A stretch of DNA of 64,000 nucleotides from Collimonas rhizosphaerae (lineage in GTDB: Bacteria > Pseudomonadota > Gammaproteobacteria > Burkholderiales > Burkholderiaceae_D): assembly GCF_038896935.1 (NCBI RefSeq), contig NZ_JBANDC010000002.1:186001-250000 (forward strand), in the 5' to 3' direction. The notes under the pieces are model-generated. The model worked only from the letters and a program-made list of their open reading frames with translations. It had not been told where the DNA came from and made no database searches. Made by a program: the position numbers and the translations under genes. Each line of letters starts with the position of its first letter. The first letter of the stretch is position 1. Shown here piece after piece: positions 41,770 through 49,501 of this stretch.

Positions 41770-43962
41770 ATGCACTACGCTCTAGATCTGCGCACCTTTA
41801 TTTTTAGTCATTATTTCTATACGGGTTTGCGGATCGCCACGGGCGTGGTGGGGCTGACCTTGCTGGTGCTGCAGTTCAGCGACCTGCCGACCGCGATGAC
41901 GGTCTGCATCGGCGCCCTGTCGACCAGCCTGATGGACCTGCCGAGCACGCTGCGCCACAAGTTCAACGAAATGCTGTCCAGCGTGCTGCTGTGCACCGTG
42001 GTCACCCTGGTGATCAGCCTGTGCGCGCCGTTCCACTGGCTGCTGAGCCTGATGCTGGTGGTGGTCACCTTCCTCGCCAGCATGATGGTGGTGTATGGCA
42101 AAAAAGCCATGCCCCTGCAGTTTTCCGCGCTGTTCGTGATGACCCTGTCGATGGAAAACGCGATGAACGTGGAGCAGGCTTTTTTCCATGCCGGCCTGTT
42201 CCTGGGCGGCGGCCTGGCTTACCTGGCTTATTCGATGACCGTGTCGTGGTTCCTGCGCAGCCGCATCAAGCAGCAGGTGCTGGCCGAAGCCTTGTTCGAA
42301 CTGGCGCGCTATATCAACATCAAGGCCGATTTCTACGACATGCACGTCGACCTCAACAGCCAGTTCAATACGCTGGTGCGCCAGCAGATCGTGCTGGCCG
42401 AGAAGCAGCAGGCTTCGCGCGACCTGATCCTGCGCGACCCGAAAAACCAGGAAGATGCGATCCTGGTGCAGGTCCACTTCGGCATGTTCGACCTGTATGA
42501 GCACATCCTGTCGACCCATACCGACTACGTCATCCTGCGCCGCCACCTGGCCGACGCCGAAGTCCTGACCTACCTGCGCGACATGGTCAGCAAGGCGGCC
42601 AAGGATATCGAAACCATCGCCTACGCCATCACCCGCAAGCGCGCTTCGTTCGCCAGCATCAGCTACAAGGCCGAGATGCGTTCCATCGAAAGCGAACTGC
42701 AGCAGCTGCAGCAAGACAGCCTGGCCGGCAAGGTGTCCGAGGAAGCCCTGGATATCCTGCGCGCCACGTATACCAAGATCTGCGATGCGATCGACATGAT
42801 CGGCCAGCTGCACCACGCCACCCAGAGCGTGCAGGGGCCGCTGCCGGTGCTGATGGGCAAGGACATGACGCCGTTCCTGACCCAGCAGAAATACCAGCTG
42901 GGCGTGCTGGTCTCCAACCTGCGCTGGCAATCGCCGACTTTCCGTTTTGCGGTGCGCGCGGCGCTGGCGATTTCTTGCGGCCTGCTGGCGGCGGATGCCT
43001 TGCCGTATGCCGGCCACGGCTACTGGATCGTGCTGACCATCGCCATCATCCTCAAGCCCAGCTTCAGCCAGACCAAACAGCGCCGCAGCGACCGCCTGGT
43101 TGGTACCCTGATAGGCTGCGTGGCGACCGCGCTGATCCTGCGTTTCGTGCACGAACCGGTAGCCCTGCTCGGCTTCCTGTTCATGGCGACCGTGGCGGCG
43201 CCGGCCTTCATCTACGTCAAGTACCGCTACACGGCGATTGCCGCCAGCATGCAGATCCTGCTGCAGATCAACTTGGTGATCCCGAGCAGCGGCCACGTCA
43301 TCGGCGAGCGCCTGATCGACACCCTGATCGGCGCCGCCATCGCCACCGCGTTCAGCTTCGTCCTGCCGAGCTGGGAATACCGCACGCTGCCGCAGCTGAT
43401 CCGCAATGTCTTGAAAAGCAACCAGCGCTTCCTGGAAGCCGGCAACAACCTGTTGCAAGGCAAGGTGCGCGACGACTTTATCTACCGCGTCTGCCGCAAG
43501 CGTTTCCTCGACAGCATTTCGGAACTGGTGTCGACCCTGGTGCGCATGCTCGACGAGCCGGCCAGCAAGCATCGCGCGGTGGAAAACCTGAACCAGTTCA
43601 TCGTGCATAACTACCTGGTGATCGCCCACGTCGCGGCGCTGCGGATGCTGTTGCGGCGCAATGCCGAAGGCTTGCCGCAGGCAGCGGTCAACGGTGAACT
43701 GGATGCCGCCACCGCGCGCGTCAGCAAGACGCTGGGATTGGCGGAACAGGTGCTCGATCCGAACGCGCCCTTGCCGCCTTCCGAGGCGGCTCCGGCTACC
43801 GCACCGGCTACCGCGCCAGCCACTGCGCCGGCAGCGGCCGGCAACCGGGCAGAGCAATGGCCGGCCTGGCAACCGTTGCAGCAGCGGGTGGAACTGCTTT
43901 ACGAGGACAGTGAAAAAATCGCCGTCAACAGCGCGGCGATCGGGCGCATCCTGGCCGCGTGA
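41770..43962 (+). CDS. FUSC/YccS-family inner-membrane protein
   Basis: A 730-aa protein with two clusters of about six membrane helices (about 20-150 and 400-530), each followed by a cytoplasmic domain, the layout of YccS/YhfK and aromatic-acid exporter-like (FUSC) proteins. Recognisable are TGLRIATGVVGLTLLVLQF at the start and YWIVLTIAIILKPSFSQTKQ before RRSDRLVGTLIGC in the second half. It probably exports an unknown small anion or aromatic acid. The C-terminal region carries a PATA low-complexity linker. ATG 41770 is preferred to a TTG at 41743. It diverges from kdp across 237 bases. Confidence 0.82.
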   Translation: MHYALDLRTFIFSHYFYTGLRIATGVVGLTLLVLQFSDLPTAMTVCIGALSTSLMDLPSTLRHKFNEMLSSVLLCTVVTLVISLCAPFHWLLSLMLVVVTFLASMMVVYGKKAMPLQFSALFVMTLSMENAMNVEQAFFHAGLFLGGGLAYLAYSMTVSWFLRSRIKQQVLAEALFELARYINIKADFYDMHVDLNSQFNTLVRQQIVLAEKQQASRDLILRDPKNQEDAILVQVHFGMFDLYEHILSTHTDYVILRRHLADAEVLTYLRDMVSKAAKDIETIAYAITRKRASFASISYKAEMRSIESELQQLQQDSLAGKVSEEALDILRATYTKICDAIDMIGQLHHATQSVQGPLPVLMGKDMTPFLTQQKYQLGVLVSNLRWQSPTFRFAVRAALAISCGLLAADALPYAGHGYWIVLTIAIILKPSFSQTKQRRSDRLVGTLIGCVATALILRFVHEPVALLGFLFMATVAAPAFIYVKYRYTAIAASMQILLQINLVIPSSGHVIGERLIDTLIGAAIATAFSFVLPSWEYRTLPQLIRNVLKSNQRFLEAGNNLLQGKVRDDFIYRVCRKRFLDSISELVSTLVRMLDEPASKHRAVENLNQFIVHNYLVIAHVAALRMLLRRNAEGLPQAAVNGELDAATARVSKTLGLAEQVLDPNAPLPPSEAAPATAPATAPATAPAAAGNRAEQWPAWQPLQQRVELLYEDSEKIAVNSAAIGRILAA
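43788..43838 (+). repeat. 12-base tandem repeat coding a Pro-Ala-Thr-Ala linker
   Basis: Within the FUSC gene, imperfect 12-base units encode PATA about three times (APATAPATAPATAPAA). It forms a flexible, probably unstructured linker near the C terminus and is a likely site of length variation between strains. Confidence 0.7.
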
Positions 43963-44059
43963 CGGCAGATGCCGGATGCGGCATTCTTCCGGCAGGGAAT
44001 TTTCAAGACAAGATTTATTGTTTCTCTCAATAAAGACAAGTTAAACACTGGCAACTGAT

Positions 44060-44091
44060 ATTTCCATGTAGTACCATTTCTTCATGGAAAT
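44060..44091. promoter_or_regulatory. Nine-base inverted repeat upstream of the fimbrillin-like gene
   Basis: ATTTCCATG (44060-44068) and CATGGAAAT (44083-44091) are perfect complements spaced by 14 bases, 36 bases before the ATG of the next gene. It is AT-rich and has no T-run, so an operator or a 5' UTR hairpin is more likely than a terminator. Confidence 0.4.
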
Positions 44092-44127
44092 TTATTTGCG
44101 GGTTTTACTATCTTTAAAAAGGTAACA

Positions 44128-44517
44128 ATGAACATTCTCCTGTTAAAACTCGCCGCCGCATCCGCCCTGCTGTCCCTGGCCTCAGGCGCCATGGCCAGCG
44201 CCAACGGCGGCGTCATCCACTTCACCGGCAACATCGTCGAGCCGCCTTGCAGCACCGGCAGCTTCGATGCCGGAAAACTTGATATTCACTGCGACAAACG
44301 CAGCGCCGTCGCGGTGTCATTCCAGCGCGTCGGTCCTGCCGCCAGTTCGGCCGCGGCGATTGTTACCTTGACGCGCGACGGCAAGGTGCTGGGAAGCCAG
44401 GAAGCCACCGCCTACCGCATGGCCTTGCAAGGCGACAGCCAACTCGGCCTGCGCGTTGCGCCCCAGGCCGCCGGCGCCATCATCAGCCCGGTGCTCATGA
44501 CCATCAGCTATCTGTAA
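44128..44517 (+). CDS. Orphan fimbrillin-like secreted protein
   Basis: A 129-aa protein with a signal peptide (MNILLLKLAAASALLSLASG, cleavage after AMA or ASA near residue 24), followed by GGVIHFTGNIVEPPC, the N-terminal strand and first cysteine of type 1 fimbrial subunits. A second Cys lies in KLDIHCDKRS and the end, VLMTISYL, resembles the fimbrial C-terminal strand. It is shorter than standard subunits (about 170-180 aa), and no chaperone or usher gene is nearby. AAGG lies 5 bases before the ATG. Alternatives include a spore-coat-U-like adhesin or a periplasmic protein that reuses the fold. Confidence 0.7.
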   Translation: MNILLLKLAAASALLSLASGAMASANGGVIHFTGNIVEPPCSTGSFDAGKLDIHCDKRSAVAVSFQRVGPAASSAAAIVTLTRDGKVLGSQEATAYRMALQGDSQLGLRVAPQAAGAIISPVLMTISYL

Positions 44518-44519
44518 AG

Positions 44520-45416
44520 TCAGCCGCCGAAGCGGGCTTCCGGCAAACCGCGCACACCGGGCAAGCGCAGCTGGAATACGCCGCCCGCTGCCGGCTCGGC
44601 CAGCAAGGCTGCCGCCGACAGCGATTCGCGCGCGCTGGTCACGTACAGGGTATCCAGGCCTGCTCCGCCGAACGCCACGCAACTGGGCTGCGCTACCGGG
44701 ACCCGCACCATGCGCTCAATGCTGCCGTCCGGCGCAAAACGCAGCACACGATGGCCGCCCCATTGGGCATTCCACAGGTAACCCTCGCTATCGACGGTTG
44801 AACCGTCAGGCTCGCCCGGCTGCTGGTGCAGGCTGGCGAACTGGCGGTCATTGCTGATCGTGCCGGCCGCGGTGTCGTAGTCGCAGCAGCGTATCGTCTT
44901 GCTCGGCGAATCGCAGTAATACATGGTGCGGCCGTCGGGGCTGAAGCATATGCTGTTGCTGATCGCCACCTGCGGCAACGCCAGGCGTTCCAGCGTCAGG
45001 TCGGCGTTGAGCCGGTAGAAACTGCAGCAGCGCGCCAGGCCGGGAGCATCGTTCTTAGTGCCGAACACGAAGCGGCCGAAGCGATCGCAGCGGCCGTCGT
45101 TCAGCCGCGTGTGCGGCAGGTCGGCTTCGACCGCGCAAATCGGCGTCACTGCATTATTGGAAAAACTGAACCAGGCCAGCTGCGAGGCCAGCCCCAGCAG
45201 CAGGCGGTCGTCGTCTTCGGTCAAGGCAAACGTCGCCAGCCGCTCCGGCATCGGCCAGCTGCGGGTGGCGCCTGCGGCCGGATCGTGGCACCACAGGCTG
45301 GCGCCGAGGATATCGGTCCAGAACAAGCGTTGCGTGCGGTCGCACCACAGCACGCCCTCTCCCAGCAGATGCTTGCCGTCGAACAGCAGGCTGGCGGCGG
45401 CTATCTCGGTGGTCAT
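44520..45416 (-). CDS. SMP-30/gluconolaconase-family sugar lactonase
   Basis: A 298-aa six-bladed propeller of the SMP-30/gluconolactonase/LRE family, which opens aldonolactones to aldonates. Seen: HLLGEGVLWCDRTQRLFWTD with the metal-binding Glu, RLNDGRCDRFGRFVFGTK, ISNSICFSPDGRTMYYCDS and GEPDGSTVDSEGYLWNAQWG. In this locus the likely substrate is the lactone made by the neighbouring sugar 1-dehydrogenase (L-arabinono- or D-xylonolactone). Start 45416 has a strong AAGGAGG upstream; the extension to 45440 is rejected. It is downstream of the porin gene with a hairpin between. Confidence 0.88.
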   Translation of the reverse strand: MTTEIAAASLLFDGKHLLGEGVLWCDRTQRLFWTDILGASLWCHDPAAGATRSWPMPERLATFALTEDDDRLLLGLASQLAWFSFSNNAVTPICAVEADLPHTRLNDGRCDRFGRFVFGTKNDAPGLARCCSFYRLNADLTLERLALPQVAISNSICFSPDGRTMYYCDSPSKTIRCCDYDTAAGTISNDRQFASLHQQPGEPDGSTVDSEGYLWNAQWGGHRVLRFAPDGSIERMVRVPVAQPSCVAFGGAGLDTLYVTSARESLSAAALLAEPAAGGVFQLRLPGVRGLPEARFGG

Positions 45417-45439
45417 GTCTCCATCCTCCTTGAAATGCA

Positions 45440-45462
45440 AACGAGGTCTTGAAGACCTCGTT
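45440..45462 (-). terminator. Hairpin between porin and lactonase genes
   Basis: A perfect 11-base inverted repeat (AACGAGGTCTT, central G, AAGACCTCGTT) can form a nine-pair stem with a five-base loop. It follows the porin stop by about 43 bases and precedes the lactonase ribosome site by about 15. No long T-run follows, so partial termination or protection of the porin mRNA is likely. Confidence 0.55.
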
Positions 45463-45504
45463 GCGATACTACGCAGAACCGATAGCTTACCTCAAAGCCG
45501 CGCC

Positions 45505-46578
45505 CTAGAAAGAATGGCTGACGCCCAGGTAGCCGCCATTCTGGCTATGTCCGGCCAGCGGATTGTCGCCGCTCATTTCGACCGAGAAATTGGCGTTGCC
45601 CTTGTTGCGCACGGTGCCCACGCTGGCGTACAGCAAGGTGCGCTTGGACAGATTGTAGTTGGCGCCCAGCATGAACAGGTTGCCGCTGCCGCCGTCGTTG
45701 TTGAGCTTGGCGTGGAAGGCGCCGCCGATCAGGGTCAGCGCCGGCGTCAGCACGTAGTTGGCGCCGATCCAGTAATGCTGGATCTTGTCGGGACTGCCGG
45801 CGACGCTGTCCGGCGCCGAAACGTTTTCGTAGGCAGCGAACAGCTTCAAGGCGTCGATAGTGTAAGTGCCGCCCACGATCAAGTCCTTGGACGCCGCATA
45901 GATATCGCTGTACTTGCCATTGACGTCGCGGATCACGTCATAGATGGCGCGCAGTTCCAGCCCGGCGTTGGTGTACACCAGCGACACGCCGTCGCTGCGG
46001 CCGTTGCGGGTCGAGCCTGCCTGCTCGCCCAGGCTGGTTTGCACGGTAGCGTTAAAACCGCTCCAGGTCGGGGTCTGGTATTCGATCACATTGTTGGCGC
46101 CCGGCCAGTTGCGGCCCTTGACCAGGTTGGCGGTGCCGATGAATTGCTGGCCGGTCGGATCCAGGTACCAGACATCGTTGACGATGAACAGGTTCTTGCC
46201 GAACTTGATGGAACCGGCGCTGCCGCTCAGGCCGACGTAGGAACGGCGGTTGAACAATGCGCTGCCGTTGGTCTGCCCGGTCGGCGCATTGAAGCCGGAC
46301 TCCAGCAGGAAGAAAGCGCCCAGCCCGCCGCCCAGGTCTTCGGTGCCTTTGAAACCGAACATGCTGGTGCCCCATTGGTTGCCGGAGGTGCCGAACTTGC
46401 TGCCGGTGGCGCCGGTCTGGTTGCCGTTGGCGTCCTTCAATGCAACGTTGCTCTGGAAATCGAGGCCGGCATCGACGCGCCCGTAAATGGTGACGTTGGT
46501 CTGCGCTTGCGCTTGACCGCAGGCGGCGGCGATCAGGCCGAACAGGCCCGCTGCGGCGAGGTTTTTGGAAAGAATCAT
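45505..46578 (-). CDS. Gram-negative general porin
   Basis: A 357-aa outer-membrane trimeric porin of the Burkholderiales type. It has a signal peptide ending AQA near residue 25, then TNVTIYGRVDAGLDFQSN, FGFKGTEDLGGGLGAFFLLE, RRSYVGLSGSAGSIKFGKNL, and ends YLGVSHSF with a terminal Phe. It probably admits the sugar used by this locus, because its upstream region carries the same 22-bp motif as chvE (46686-46707). It is transcribed away from the LysR gene and toward the lactonase. Confidence 0.93.
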   Translation of the reverse strand: MILSKNLAAAGLFGLIAAACGQAQAQTNVTIYGRVDAGLDFQSNVALKDANGNQTGATGSKFGTSGNQWGTSMFGFKGTEDLGGGLGAFFLLESGFNAPTGQTNGSALFNRRSYVGLSGSAGSIKFGKNLFIVNDVWYLDPTGQQFIGTANLVKGRNWPGANNVIEYQTPTWSGFNATVQTSLGEQAGSTRNGRSDGVSLVYTNAGLELRAIYDVIRDVNGKYSDIYAASKDLIVGGTYTIDALKLFAAYENVSAPDSVAGSPDKIQHYWIGANYVLTPALTLIGGAFHAKLNNDGGSGNLFMLGANYNLSKRTLLYASVGTVRNKGNANFSVEMSGDNPLAGHSQNGGYLGVSHSF

Positions 46579-46685
46579 GTTGTCGTCTCCTTGAAATTAT
46601 TATGAATTCATCCACTGCCGGCCTGCCCTCCGTATCCGGGAATCGCAGACCTGCGTGAATGTGGCCTCATAGTAAGGATTCGATT

Positions 46686-46707
46686 GATATCGATCCAATG
46701 AATTTTT
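46686..46707 (-). promoter_or_regulatory. Shared operator motif, copy 1 (porin / LysR intergenic region)
   Basis: GATATC, five variable bases, then AATGAATTTTT. This 22-base sequence matches the one at 58286-58307 upstream of chvE at 19 positions. It lies 108 bases before the porin ATG and 107 before the LysR ATG, so it may serve both. It is the best candidate for the binding site of the GbpR-like regulator. Confidence 0.65.
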
Positions 46708-46813
46708 CCACTACATCAATACTGTATTTGGTATCATTTTGAGAGCTCTGCCAAATCGGGAAAATCCGGTAATGAGCAAGCAGCGTATAAAAAAACAAAC
46801 CAGCGAGACGACA

Positions 46814-47755
46814 ATGCCCACCAACGACACCAACTGGTTTCTGCGCGCGCGACTGAAAACCCGCCAGCTGCTCTTGCTGATCGCGCTCGACGAAGAACGC
46901 AATATCCACCGTGCGGCGGAAGCGCTCAACATGACGCAGCCGGCCGCCTCCAAACAGCTCAAGGACCTGGAAGACATGCTCGATGTGCAGCTGTTCGAAC
47001 GGCTGCCGCGCGGCATGCGTCCGACCATCTACGGCGAAGCGATGATCCGCCATTCACGCATGGCGCTGACCAGCCTGTCGCACGCGCACGACGACATCAC
47101 CGCGTTGAAGTCGGGACTCTCGGGCCAGGTCAATGTCGGCGCGATCCTGTCGCCGGGCATGGTGCTGCTGCCGCCTGCGATTGCGCGGCTCAAGCAGCAG
47201 GCGCCGATGCTGCGCATCGGGGTCGAGGTCGAGAGCAGCAACATCTTGCTGGAACGGCTGCAGCGCGGCTCGCTCGATTTCCTGGTGGCGCGCATCCTGG
47301 ACCAGGAAGACAACCGCAACCTCGAATACGAAGAATTGTCGGACGAGCCGGTATGCGCGGTGGCGCGGGTCGACCATCCCTTGCGCCACGTCTCCAGTCT
47401 GCAGTTGAAGGATATCGCCGACGCCGGCTGGATCCTGCCGCCCAAGGGCAGCATCCTGCGCCACCGGGTCGACATGATGTTCCACAAGGATGGCCTGGCG
47501 CCGCCGGCCAACGTGGTCGACACCACCGCCATCCTGGTGATCAGCAGCCTGCTGCAGCAAACCGATTTCCTGCACGTGATGCCGGCCGAAGTGGCGCGCT
47601 TTTACGCCCAGGTCAATGTGCTGGCGATATTGCCGATAGAATTGCCGTGCAAGATGGATGGTTTCGGCATCATCACCCGGCGCTTGCAGATACTTTCCCC
47701 GGGCGCGAAAATACTGCAGCAAACGATTCGGGATGTCGCGGCGCAAATCTACTAG
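46814..47755 (+). CDS. LysR-type regulator, GbpR-like
   Basis: A 313-aa LysR regulator. The HTH region (LKTRQLLLLIALDEERNIHRAAEALNM, then TQPAASKQLKDLEDMLDVQ) and LFERLPRGMRPTIYGE strongly recall Agrobacterium GbpR, which controls the sugar-binding protein gene chvE. The C-terminal effector domain starts near residue 95. Since a ChvE-GguAB importer and sugar oxidation genes are close by, sugar-dependent control of this locus is a sound inference. ATG 46814 gives the family-like N terminus; starts at 46739 or 46772 would add a basic leader. Confidence 0.88.
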   Translation: MPTNDTNWFLRARLKTRQLLLLIALDEERNIHRAAEALNMTQPAASKQLKDLEDMLDVQLFERLPRGMRPTIYGEAMIRHSRMALTSLSHAHDDITALKSGLSGQVNVGAILSPGMVLLPPAIARLKQQAPMLRIGVEVESSNILLERLQRGSLDFLVARILDQEDNRNLEYEELSDEPVCAVARVDHPLRHVSSLQLKDIADAGWILPPKGSILRHRVDMMFHKDGLAPPANVVDTTAILVISSLLQQTDFLHVMPAEVARFYAQVNVLAILPIELPCKMDGFGIITRRLQILSPGAKILQQTIRDVAAQIY

Positions 47756-47835
47756 CGGACCGTAACCTTGAAGGCGGCAACAAGCATCGTGATTTGCTGC
47801 CATCGATAAAAAATCAGAAAAAACGGGGGTGCTCA

Positions 47836-48672
47836 ATGTCAGGCAAATTAAGCAAATTGGAACAATACCGATTTCCGGCGTTTGTCGCAGCCGCCTTCTT
47901 TGTTTGTGATGTGGGCGCACAGACGGTCGTGCCAGAGGTACGGCCGCCAGCGGAATCCAGCATTCCGGCCGGCCCCAGGGGCAGCGCGATTCAGGAAGGC
48001 CGGAAACTGATGAACGAGACGCATCAGCGCCTCCCCAAAAATGTCGGGAACGGCCTCAATTGCACCAATTGCCATCTGGCCGGCGGCGCCACGGCGAATG
48101 CCTCGCCCTGGGTCGGCATCTGGGGAGTTTTCCCGGAATACCGCTCGCGCAGCGGCAAGCTGATCTCCTTGCAGGAACGGATCAACGATTGTTTCGAACG
48201 CTCGATGAATGGCAAGCCGCTGCCATATACGTCGACAGAAATGACGAATATCCTGGCATACATGCAGTGGCTGTCGACCGGCGTGCCGACTGGCGTGAGC
48301 GTGACGGGACGAGGTTTCGGAGCGATCGACCAGAAGCTCGAGGCGGATGCAAACCATGGCAAGCAGGTGTACGCAGACAAATGCGCCAGCTGTCATGGCG
48401 CGGACGGATCTGGCATGAAAAACGGCGAACACGGTTATACCTTCCCGCCGCTATGGGGAGCAGACTCCTTCAACGACGGCGCCGGCATGGCCCGCACCTA
48501 CACGGCAGCGGCGTTCGTCAAGCACAATATGCCGCTGGGCCAAGGCGGCACCCTGACGGACCAGGAGGCCGTGGATGTATCGGCATTTTTCACCCATCAG
48601 CCGCGACCGGTCTACCAAGGAAAATCACATGACTGGCCGCTAGGCGACAAGCCTAAGGATGCGCGCAGCTAG
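47836..48672 (+). CDS. Dihaem cytochrome c, thiosulfate dehydrogenase (TsdA)-like
   Basis: A 278-aa exported protein with two haem motifs: CTNCH (C76, C79, H80) and CASCH (C183, C186, H187). Between them lie ASPWVGIWGVFPEYRSRSGK and SLQERINDCFERSMNGKPLP, a close match to TsdA, whose active-site haem uses the Cys of the NDC segment (C119 here) as its sixth ligand. TsdA interconverts thiosulfate and tetrathionate. The N terminus has a weak signal peptide (FPAFVAAAFFVCDVGAQ). GGGGGTG precedes the ATG by a few bases. Whether it oxidises sulfur compounds here or serves another donor is not shown; no sox gene is nearby. Confidence 0.82.
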   Translation: MSGKLSKLEQYRFPAFVAAAFFVCDVGAQTVVPEVRPPAESSIPAGPRGSAIQEGRKLMNETHQRLPKNVGNGLNCTNCHLAGGATANASPWVGIWGVFPEYRSRSGKLISLQERINDCFERSMNGKPLPYTSTEMTNILAYMQWLSTGVPTGVSVTGRGFGAIDQKLEADANHGKQVYADKCASCHGADGSGMKNGEHGYTFPPLWGADSFNDGAGMARTYTAAAFVKHNMPLGQGGTLTDQEAVDVSAFFTHQPRPVYQGKSHDWPLGDKPKDARS

Positions 48673-48686
48673 GCACCCGGGCCCAC

Positions 48687-49469
48687 TCAGGCCCAACCCG
48701 CATCAACGATGAATTCCTGCGCAGTGCACATCGCACTGTCATCCGCCGCCAGGAACAGCACCATGCGCGCCAGGTGCCAAGGCTGCAGCTTGCCAGGCAG
48801 GCACTGGTTGCGCTTGATGTCTTCCTCGCCCGCGGCGTCGAGCCACAAGGCGATCTGTCTTTCCGTCATGACCCAGCCCGGCGACACGGTATTGACGCGG
48901 ATATTGTGCGGCCCGAGGTCGCGCGCCAGGCCGCGCGTCAGGCCGACCACTGCGGCCTTGGCCGTGGTGTACACCGGATAACCGCCGTTCGACAGATGCC
49001 AGCTGATCGAGCTGAGGTTGATGATTGAACCACCGCCTTTTTTCTGCATGCCGGGCGCTACGGCCTGGCAGGTAAAGAACATCGGACGCTGGTTGATGGC
49101 GATACGGTCGTTCCAGTAATCGACGGTGACGTCCTGCCACTGGTGGCGCTGGTCGTTGGCCGCATTGTTGACCAGCACATCGAAATCGCCCAGTTCTTGC
49201 GCCAGCTCCTGCATGGTCGACTGCAATGCCGCGATGTCGCGGATATCGCAATGGCGGAACAGCGGCCTGGGCAAGCCTGCGGCGGACAGCTGCTCGCACA
49301 AGGCTTCGCTGGCCGCGGTCTCGATATCGACGAAAGCCACGCGCGCGCCCTGTCCGGCAAACGCGCTGACAATCGCCGCGCCGATGCCGCTGCCGCCGCC
49401 GGTGATGAATATATTCTTGTCTTTCAGGCTGGGAAAATGCGCCAGCTGCGTATCTTTTACTGCGGACAT
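48687..49469 (-). CDS. SDR sugar 1-dehydrogenase, XylB (D-xylose dehydrogenase)-like
   Basis: A 260-aa classical short-chain dehydrogenase: cofactor loop TGGGSGIG at residues 23-30, NNAAND after strand 4, catalytic Ser in INLSSISWHL and YTTAK with the Tyr-Lys pair, PGWVMTERQ and a closing FIVDAGWA. The SSISWHL and QCL segments match Caulobacter D-xylose 1-dehydrogenase (XylB) as I recall it. The reaction is aldose to aldonolactone with NAD(P). In context it starts oxidation of a pentose (L-arabinose or D-xylose) or D-galactose/D-fucose; the substrate is unresolved. It is the last gene of the chvE-gguAB run. Confidence 0.85.
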   Translation of the reverse strand: MSAVKDTQLAHFPSLKDKNIFITGGGSGIGAAIVSAFAGQGARVAFVDIETAASEALCEQLSAAGLPRPLFRHCDIRDIAALQSTMQELAQELGDFDVLVNNAANDQRHQWQDVTVDYWNDRIAINQRPMFFTCQAVAPGMQKKGGGSIINLSSISWHLSNGGYPVYTTAKAAVVGLTRGLARDLGPHNIRVNTVSPGWVMTERQIALWLDAAGEEDIKRNQCLPGKLQPWHLARMVLFLAADDSAMCTAQEFIVDAGWA

Positions 49470-49501
49470 GCCAACTCCTGAGTTATGCCGATGAACCCGG
49501 C

